Below are positions 59,401-64,000 of a DNA stretch of 64,000 bases, one piece after another. Where the stretch lies: assembly GCF_902806685.2 (NCBI RefSeq), contig NC_048550.1:10025383-10089382 (forward strand), written 5' to 3'. The DNA comes from Maniola hyperantus. Its lineage: Eukaryota; Arthropoda; Insecta; Lepidoptera; Nymphalidae. A model generated the notes under the pieces. The model worked only from the letters and a program-made list of their open reading frames with translations. It ran no database searches and was not told where the DNA came from. The translations under genes and the position numbers were made by a program. Position 1 is the stretch's first letter; each line of letters opens with the position of its first letter.

Positions 59401-59862
59401 CTTTCTTAGCGGATGCCTACGTCATAATAGCTTTCTGCATGCCAAATTTGAGCCTGATCCGTCCAGTAGTTTGAGCTGTGCGTTGATAGATCAGTCAGTC
59501 AGTCAGTCAGTCACTTATTCCTTTTATATATTTAGAATAATGTGAAATGTAAAATGGGACCACCTCTGAAGTATGTCCTACAAAACAAAAAAGAATCATC
59601 AAAATCGGTTCATAATTGACGGAGTAATCGCGTAACAAACCGCCTCCTTTTTTTGAAGTCGGTTAAAAATACAATACATAATGTGAAAACATAAAATTCC
59701 CGTTTTGCAGAGACGTGTAAAACCAGACGTGGCGAAGAACCGAGATCCTCTCAGAGCCGAGACAGCTCGTTAATGTCGAGGCCAATTTTAGATGTCGGTC
59801 ATAGCACTCTGGAGACACTGTACCTACTCATATTTATATTGCCTACCTACACATATAAATAA
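47423..59862 (+). CDS. Signal peptide plus single FN3-domain protein, four exons (joined CDS)
   Basis: Joined exons 47423-47498, 48844-48976, 56206-56393 and 59711-59862 give 549 nt, or 182 residues plus a stop. Every intron starts with GT and ends with AG, and phases are 1, 2, 1 with no in-frame stop. Residues 1-25 form a signal peptide: a short basic start (MRR) followed by an Ala/Leu/Val-rich core. Residues about 30-133 form a fibronectin type III domain with the core Trp at W50, strand C tyrosines Y60 and Y64, the LSGL turn at 100-103 and the Y109-x-V-x-V strand. N35-I-T is a possible N-glycosylation site. The tail (134-182) is polar, then ends in a short hydrophobic run, perhaps a weak membrane or GPI-type signal. 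FN3 domains usually mediate extracellular protein contacts; the partner is unknown. I do not recognise the ortholog. It may instead be the start of a longer gene if exon 4 is not terminal. Introns are 1.3, 7.2 and 3.3 kb and full of transposons. Confidence 0.72.
47547..47845. mobile_element. MITE-like inverted-repeat element in FN3 intron 1
   Basis: About 300 bp with imperfect terminal inverted repeats of about 50 bp. Left end: ACTGATTCTG, then ACTAAATTTTAGAGC and GCATCCTCTTCTT. The right end is the reverse complement of these blocks. It interrupts one copy of a local duplication but not the other, which shows it is an insertion. It has no coding capacity. Confidence 0.65.
47936..48080 (+). 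repeat. Decayed duplicate of the exon 1/intron 1 junction
   Basis: This matches 47471-47541 (the 3' end of exon 1, the donor and the first intron bases) followed by 47841-47922, with the MITE absent. In the duplicate the donor region GCCGGTTTGT has become GAGGCCTTGT, so the GT donor is gone. It is a non-functional partial copy inside intron 1. Confidence 0.75.
48512..48660 (+). mobile_element. Helitron A 5' fragment followed by SINE E head
   Basis: 48512-48547 begins TCCATACTAATATTATTAAT, the 5' end of family A. It is cut at 48548 by a tRNA-derived SINE E head with an A-box (TAGCCTAGTGG) and a B-box-like GGTTCGATCCC. The SINE is truncated after the tRNA-related part. Both lie in FN3 intron 1. 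Confidence 0.7.
48718..48801. repeat. Imperfect inverted repeat near the exon 2 acceptor
   Basis: The arms ATTATATATAATAT...CTCACGTGTTTAGTCG and their reverse complement face each other across a short spacer. The left arm has an extra 12 bp. The right arm ends 43 bp before exon 2, close to where a branch point would lie, so a hairpin in the pre-mRNA could affect splicing (inference). Confidence 0.6.
48844..48976 (+). CDS. FN3 gene exon 2 (FN3 strands A to C)
   Basis: The exon follows the acceptor GGATTTTGCAG and ends at a strong GTAAGA donor. In phase 1 it reads SMGPGVPENITV, then TVRVSW with the conserved FN3 tryptophan, then EKYDVTYKPSDA. This is a textbook first half of an FN3 domain. The other frames do not give a recognisable domain. 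Confidence 0.85.
48977..50310. other. FN3 intron 2, first part, no feature
   Basis: Intronic sequence with pyrimidine runs; no exon or repeat could be supported. Confidence 0.4.
50311..50662 (-). mobile_element. MITE family F, complete
   Basis: ACAGGCTGTAACCAAAACGC to GCATTCTGGTTACACCCTGT, flanked by TA; body GCCCCACCTACAACGCGGC. Confidence 0.8.
50917..51148 (+). repeat. SINE D head joined to family B 3' part
   Basis: CGACCTCCCTGGTGCA (D head only) runs into B sequence to GAGGTACGGAACCCTG. Confidence 0.65.
51670..51870 (+). mobile_element. Helitron family A subfamily copy
   Basis: GCGAAAGTGTATTTATTTG, AACAGAGCAACGGATCGA and AAAATCAAAGAGTTCCCATG; degenerate end GTGCGGGCATAGG. Confidence 0.65.
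52290..52517. mobile_element. Harbinger-type MITE, CpG-rich, TAA TSD
   Basis: Ends TACCGGCTTCCTACGGTGCG and inverse CGCACCGTGGGAAGCCAGTA; TAA at 52287-52289 and 52518-52520. 228 bp, core rich in CGACGCG. In FN3 intron 2. Confidence 0.8.
52624..52830 (+). mobile_element. Lep1-like Helitron (family A)
   Basis: TCCATACTAATATTATAATA to GTATCACCTAGTG. A further 3' remnant lies at 53125-53185 (ATTCGCGGGCATTAA). Confidence 0.7.
53224..53400. mobile_element. Palindromic MITE family I, copy 3
   Basis: TACGCGGCAGAAAGTAATGTA and its inverse; GAGCGTTGTCTCTGTCACTC facing GACAGAGACAATGCTC. Confidence 0.8.
54235..54660 (+). repeat. Tandem duplication, about 248-bp period
   Basis: CAATGGCCAGTTATGATGTG...GCGTCTCTTAAATG...CAACGCAAAAGGGGAGGATT occurs in both copies. 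A separate fragment of the spacer (GCCACTGGGATAAGC) is at 55630-55684. Confidence 0.85.
54750..55095 (-). mobile_element. SINE family E with internal palindrome
   Basis: The tail (CATCATCATCTTGAG) to head (CACTAGGCTATCACAACTT) is present. 54838-54900 holds a hairpin built on GTTTGCCAATCTGCGCTTC and its inverse. Confidence 0.8.
55764..55985 (-). mobile_element. Lep1-like Helitron (family A)
   Basis: CTAGATAATGCCCACGACTTC to TTTATAATATTAAGTAGGGA with a CAGACAGACAG tract; 220 bp before exon 3 of the FN3 gene. Confidence 0.75.
56206..56393 (+). CDS. FN3 gene exon 3 (FN3 strands C' to G), alternative acceptors
   Basis: A pyrimidine-rich tract ends in CTATCCCCAG at 56205, and the donor is GTAAGTG at 56394. 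The frame reads VVLEVAGNSDAVILSGL, then TQYQVTVAAL and YRSRPIVFRTL, completing the FN3 fold. Two further in-frame acceptors end at 56247 and 56253. They would drop 14 or 16 residues and give more canonical FN3 spacing (KPSDA-SYRVV or KPSDA-RVV), so the real exon may start at 56248 or 56254. Confidence 0.85.
57124..57176. repeat. Perfect 26-bp hairpin
   Basis: ACGGGGGTGACTTCTAGTTC... is mirrored exactly around a single C at 57150. Probably the centre of a MITE with weaker outer arms. Confidence 0.85.
57777..57916 (-). mobile_element. SINE family D, 3' truncated
   Basis: CTAGCCACGGCCGAAGCC to CAAACCCGGGACCTCC and TGCGCTAGGGAGGTC. Confidence 0.75.
58040..58330. mobile_element. MITE family M, complete
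   Basis: TACCCGTAGTATAAGATTTT and its inverse ATCTTATACTACGGGTA; internal GCTAGAATTC is also mirrored. TA flanks. Confidence 0.8.
58398..58606 (+). mobile_element. Helitron family A subfamily copy
   Basis: CCCTATTATAAATGCGAAAG, CGTCGCAACGGAGCAACGGG and the end GTCGCGACCATCAGCTAG. Confidence 0.75.
59314..59668 (+). repeat. Family C copy (59314-59536) and an L-end fragment (59590-59668)
   Basis: CTAGCTTATGCTCGCGACTTC to CAGTCAGTCAGTCAC, then a minus fragment CCGCCTCCTTTTTTTGAAG of family L, 43 bp before FN3 exon 4. Confidence 0.7.
59711..59862 (+). CDS. FN3 gene candidate last exon
   Basis: The acceptor CCCGTTTTGCAG is good, and phase 1 continues without a stop for 49 residues to TAA at 59860. 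The coded tail starts ETCKTRRGEEP and ends in a short Leu/Ile-rich stretch. An AATAAA (59858-59863) overlaps the stop codon, which would make the 3' UTR very short. There is no strong donor inside. Support comes from phase and the acceptor, not from domain homology, so this is the least certain exon. Confidence 0.5.
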
Positions 59863-60478
59863 AACTGATAAGTATTTTGCTATGATCTCAAAATAACGTG
59901 TGGCACAATTCAAAAATAAACGGTTTTCTTTATATTTACGTGACTACGGCAAAGTCAAGGAAGGGTTATGATTTTAGCAGTCTATGTGTATATGTATGTA
60001 TGTCTGTATCTATGTGTGTTCCACTGTTATGGTCCGGGTCACATTCACATAGGTAACATAGGCTCGTATTTTAATAATAACCAATTAAACTCGAATAAAC
60101 AGACAACAAAGAGATCCTGTAAGGTTTGAGGTACGGAACCCTAAAAAGGAACCATAAGGGTTCCTTCAGGATCACTTCGTTGTCTGTCTGTCTGTCTGTC
60201 GTGTTTGTCAAGAAACCTACAGTGTAGGTACTCCCTGTTGACCTAGAATCATAAAATTTGGCAGGTATACAGTAGTTCTTATAGCAGACATAAGGGGAAA
60301 AATCTGAAAACCATGAATTTATAGTAACATCACGAAAAAAAAAAAATATGTTCATGAACAAATAATTAATATTTTCAACTTTCAAATTAAGATAACAAAG
60401 TATACGAAGTGGGGTATCGTATGAAAGAACTTTACCTGTACATTCAGAAACAGATCTTTATTTATTTTCATGTATAAT

Positions 60479-61961
60479 AGTTATTGATTAGAATTAGAAC
60501 TTAATTTTTCGAAATGCGAATTGTTTTTTTACAGAAAAACTGTCGCAAGAAAGAATTCTATTGGCCTCTGAATTATTCAATGAAATTTCACCTAATATTA
60601 AAATACTTGATAAACGTTCACTTTGCCTTCTCGGTGCTCCTCTTTATAATGAATCCATACAACCACTCTTGGATCAAAAAGTCAGAACATTTTCGGCTAA
60701 TACCGACAAATTGGGCACTCTAAATTCTCACATTGCATTTTCGATCCTAAAATATTGCCTTTTTGTACCTAAATTAATTTACATTCTCCGCGCGAGCCCA
60801 ATTTGGAAATTTCATGGACTACTCGATAACATGGATGCCACCCTTAAAAGTACACTAGAACAAATTCTAAATTTAACTTTTGATGAGCACTCCTGGAACC
60901 AAGCAACTTTACCGGTCAAGTACGGTGGCATCGGCGTGAGGAAAATTTCCAGTGTAGCTCTTCCGGCTTTTCTGTCCTCTGTGCATAGTATAAAAGAGCT
61001 TAGCTCTCAAATTCTCAAATCCAATTCATCATTGACCTATGCCACAGAGGCCCTAGAGAGTTGGAAGGTCAGATGTCCCAATGTCGACATCCCGAAGGAA
61101 CGTACTACACAAAAACTTTGGGATTTGCCATTGGTTCAACTGACACATACGAATTTGGTTCAAAATCTTACAAGTGACAGAGATCGTGCCAGGCTTCTAG
61201 CATTATCCGAAAAGGAATCTGGGTATTGGCTGCATGCCTTGCCATCAAAAAATCTCGGCACACTTTTAGATAACGAAAGTTTTCGTGTGGCTCTAGGTCT
61301 CAGATTGGGAACACCACTGTGCCATCAGCACAGATGTCCGTGTGGAAAAGAGGTTGATAAATTTGGAATCCACGGACTCTCTTGCCAAAGGAGCTCCGGT
61401 AGGCTGTTTAGGCATGGCTCTCTTAACGATACAATTAAAAGAGCTCTTGCCACCATAAATATTCCTGCGCTCATTGAGCCGGCAGGGATTAGTCGGGATG
61501 ATGGCAAGAGACCTGATGGATTGACGCTGGTTCCCTGGGAACGGGGACGGGCGCTAATGTGGGACGCAACTTGCGTTGACACATTGGCCCCGTGTCATAT
61601 CAGGAAGACAGCATCAAGACCGGGAGCCGCAGCAGAAACAGCTGAAAACGGCAAGCGGCGCAAGTATGCCTCTCTTATAGAGAGTTACATTTTTGTGCCG
61701 TTTGCCGTGGAGACCCTGGGGCCATGGAGTCTTAGTGCTAAAAAATTTTTACGAGACATTTCACCGCGATTAATAGCCTCAACTGGTGACAGAAGGGCTG
61801 GCTCATTTTTTGCGCAGCGGATCAGCCTGGCTGTCCAGCGCGGAAATGCAGCCAGTATTCTTGGCACCATTCCACGCAGTCATGATTTATATAGTAATTA
61901 GATAAGGCTAGCTTTAAGTTTTATTGTATTAAAAAAAAAAAAAAAAAAAAAGTTATTGATT
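60479..61961 (+). mobile_element. LINE insertion with 11-bp TSD and poly(A) tail
   Basis: The insert 60490-61950 is bounded by AGTTATTGATT (60479-60489 and 61951-61961) and ends in 20 adenines (61931-61950). It splits a minus-strand B repeat. This is the signature of target-primed reverse transcription with 5' truncation. Confidence 0.9.
60498..61901 (+). pseudogene. 5'-truncated LINE: RT C-terminus with restriction-like nuclease signature
   Basis: The frame is open from 60498 to the TAG at 61899-61901 (467 residues) but lacks its N-terminus, including the catalytic RT core. The first part reads like the thumb region of a LINE reverse transcriptase (SILKYCLFVPKLIYILR; LPVKYGGIGVRK). Then come a zinc-knuckle-like C-P-C-G...H-G-L-S-C (about 61335-61385), GKRPDG (Asp codon 61515), MWDAT (Asp codon 61563) and KRRKY. 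A CCHC-like motif, then PD followed about 15 residues later by D, is the layout of the restriction-like endonuclease of R2, R4, Hero and NeSL-type LINEs. The clade cannot be assigned. The lack of any stop in 1.4 kb implies recent insertion. Confidence 0.75.
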
Positions 61962-62506
61962 TATCGAGTAAAATTGTAGAAAAAAATACCCGAGTACGGA
62001 ACCCTCGGTGCGCGAGTCTGATTCGCACTTGGCTGGTTTTATTCAGAGAAACAGATAATGTTATTGATCAAGTGACTCGTTGCGATTATCTACGAACACA
62101 GAATTTTTATTAGAAGGGACATTTTAGTTATATTTTTGCTTGCTGTGTATGAGCGTGAGTGTGTGTGTGTTGTAGATGAAAATACCGCTAACCTAAATAT
62201 TTAAAACCGCGGTATTTTGGGCATATTTTGTGAATACAAAGCAGCCATTAGTGAAATAAAAGATGAGAACATGAGAGTAAAGGCGACTCTTGTTTTACAT
62301 CACGAGTGCATCCGGAAGATTATGCGCGGTGGATGAACTATCTGGAACTAAGCCAAAATGGAAATTTAGTGCTGCATCGCGAACATTTCTGTACAGGGCT
62401 TAGTATGAGATTTTACATCTCATCAACGTTGATAGAATTCGAGAGTGGAACCACAATAACGTTAGAGTAAAATGGACCTCGACGTCCATCGTAACGTTAG
62501 AGTAGA

Positions 62507-62720
62507 ATAGAATTAGCAAGTACGAGCTCCTTCAGCTCATAATTCAGGAGAAAATAGCCGGTAGAAGCCAAAGAAGAACATCGTGGCTCAAGAATTTACG
62601 CTAGTGGTACGGGATGAGTATCCATTCTTTATTCCGCGCAGCAGCGTCCAAGGTGCAGATATCCCTAATGGTTGCCAACTTCCGATAAGAGAAGGCACTA
62701 TAAGAAGAATATGGATCTAA
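62507..62720 (+). pseudogene. LINE endonuclease-reverse transcriptase C-terminal relic
   Basis: Reads YELLQLIIQEKIAGRSQRRT, SWLKNLR, TAG, then WYGMS and LFRAAASKVQISLMVANFR with a TAA. Same family as 4215-4520. Confidence 0.8.
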
Positions 62721-62796
62721 AGACACTTAATTTAAGTAAAAATTCATTAAGTACCTACGACTAAGTATAAAAGTATGCAGTAAGGTGTGGAATGCC

Positions 62797-63480
62797 TTTT
62801 TAACCGACTTCAAAAAAAAGAGGATGTTCTCAATTCATCGGAATCTTTTTTTTCATGTATTATGTATGTTACCCGATTACTCAAAGACGCCTGAACCAAT
62901 TTTGAAAATTCTTTTTTGTTTGAAAAGGTATACTTCAAAGTTGGTCGCATTTAAATTTGGTGAAGATCTGATGAACATCTTCGAAGAAAGATAATGGAAC
63001 TCCTCAACGGATAAGAGTAAATTACTCGCGATCAGTGTAATAGCTTAGTAAACAGTAGATTTTTAACCAGGCATAGCATATTTTAATACCATGGGGCCAC
63101 TAAAAATTGTGAAATTTTTTTTTTTTTACAATAAAAATAAAAACCGACTTCAATACCTAGCCACAAACACTAAAAATTAAAAAATAATTTAATTTCTTAC
63201 CGAATTTATTATGTAACAAGAGTTTATATTGTTCCATGATAATATTTTTTGGGGTCGGTGGCAATGAGGTGACATTGTGGAGTCTCATAAAAATACGAAG
63301 TCTAGACGATTCGCGCATCTAAAGCCAATTAGCACCGGCACCAAAAAGTATTATCATGGAACTATATTAACTCTTGTTACATAATAAATTCGGTAATAAA
63401 TTAAATTATTTTTTAATTTTTAGTGTTTGTGGCTAGGTATTGAAGTCGGTTTTTATTTTTTTTTGTAAAAAAATTTTTTG
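62797..63480. mobile_element. Fold-back element family L, copy 2
   Basis: TTTTAACCGACTTCAAAAAAA start; arms at about 63117-63250 and 63345-63478, both bearing CAATACCTAGCCACAAACAC. Matches 24449-25121. Confidence 0.75.
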
Positions 63481-64000
63481 GCATCCATGTTTCCTGCCAC
63501 GTCTAACCTAAATACCTACATGAAAAGAGTGAATAGGCATTTTTAAAGCAATCGCGCTCCCACCTAAGTAGACCTCAGCATTACTTTTTATTAAGCATGA
63601 TAGTCATCAAGCGCGACCCTATCTCGGAATTTAAAAAACCGATTTTTTTAAATGTCACAACGTTTGCGCTTGGAGCGCTGATAGTAGATGTATGAGCTTT
63701 GACCATAAAAACAAAGCAGCTAAGGTCCATTTTACTTTAACGCTGAAGTGTTTCGATGTTCGGATTCTACCAACGTTGGTGCGATGTAAAATCTTATACT
63801 AAGCCTACGGGCATACATTTTTAATTGACGCGGGTGTTCTGAAATTCCGGTCAAATGCATCGTTCAGTAATTTGTATTAGCAGTGTAAACGATGTGTTAA
63901 ATTGTTTATTAGCAGGTGATTCTGTGGGCTTTTAACGTTTACTTTGTATTTGAAATATGAGTTTTAGTATACATTCCCTTTATGTCTTGCTTTTTCATTT

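Larger units (their letters stand above)
60105..62041 (-). repeat. Family B repeat (minus), split by the LINE at 60490-61950
   Basis: 60105-60478 contains the GGAACCC end, a GTCTGTCTGTC microsatellite and the AAATTTGGCAGG block. The other end (GCGAGTCTGATTCGCACTTGG) resumes at about 61975-62041. The outer part has a small inverted duplication (GGAACCCTAAAAAGG / AAGGGTTCC). Confidence 0.8.
62397..63806. mobile_element. MITE family M split by two insertions
   Basis: The left end GGCTTAGTATGAGATTTTAC and right end AATCTTATACTAAGCC bound M sequence at 62397-62500, about 62720-62790 and 63640-63806, interrupted by a LINE relic and fold-back L. Confidence 0.75.

Noticed and set aside
60521..60536. 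Splice acceptor before the 60.5-kb frame (T-run plus ACAG)
   Set aside because: The LINE reading frame runs straight through it from 60498, so it is coding sequence inside the insertion.

Overview
The window looks like moth or butterfly (Lepidoptera) nuclear DNA. It is AT-rich and contains almost no long open frames. It is packed with repeat types I recognise from lepidopteran genomes: Lep1-like Helitrons ending in CTAG, tRNA-derived SINEs with A and B boxes, RTE-like LINE 3' ends with (TGATGA)n tails, and many short inverted-repeat elements (MITEs). The species cannot be named from this sequence. Family letters used below are local to this annotation: A = Lep1-like Helitron; B and B2 = GGCCAAGTGCGAG repeats; C = AGTC-microsatellite repeat; D and E = two tRNA-derived SINEs; F, H, I and M = MITE families; G = a LINE 3' tail; L = a fold-back element.

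One host gene is well supported. Four plus-strand exons (47423-47498, 48844-48976, 56206-56393, 59711-59862) have good splice sites and matching phases (1, 2, 1). They encode a predicted secreted or membrane-anchored protein of about 182 residues: a signal peptide, one fibronectin type III (FN3) domain and a short tail. Its introns are full of MITEs, SINEs and Helitrons. The 3' edge of exon 1 has been duplicated 0.45 kb downstream, where the copy has lost its splice donor.

Layout: 0-3 kb has degenerate tandem repeats and a triple-nested insertion. 4-8 kb has a LINE relic and a 501-bp P-element-like mini-transposon carrying a THAP zinc-finger exon. 8-29 kb is a dense mosaic of Helitrons, SINEs, MITEs and LINE tails. 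30.5-31.7 kb and 41.1-42.1 kb are two unrelated degenerate satellite-like arrays. 33.6-34.2 kb has a lone LTR with a serine-tRNA-type primer binding site inside a B repeat. 36-37.7 kb has LINE relics and a candidate hammerhead-ribozyme core. 45.7-46.3 kb has a fold-back and an RTE relic. 47.4-59.9 kb is the FN3 gene. 60.1-62.0 kb has a young 5'-truncated LINE with an 11-bp target-site duplication and a poly(A) tail, inserted in a B repeat; its open frame encodes the end of a reverse transcriptase plus a restriction-like nuclease signature. 62.4-63.8 kb is a MITE split by two later insertions.

Apart from the FN3 gene, the window is essentially a record of nested transposition. No operons, real tRNA or rRNA genes, CRISPR arrays or viral genes were seen. 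All family names come from motif recognition and memory, not from database searches.
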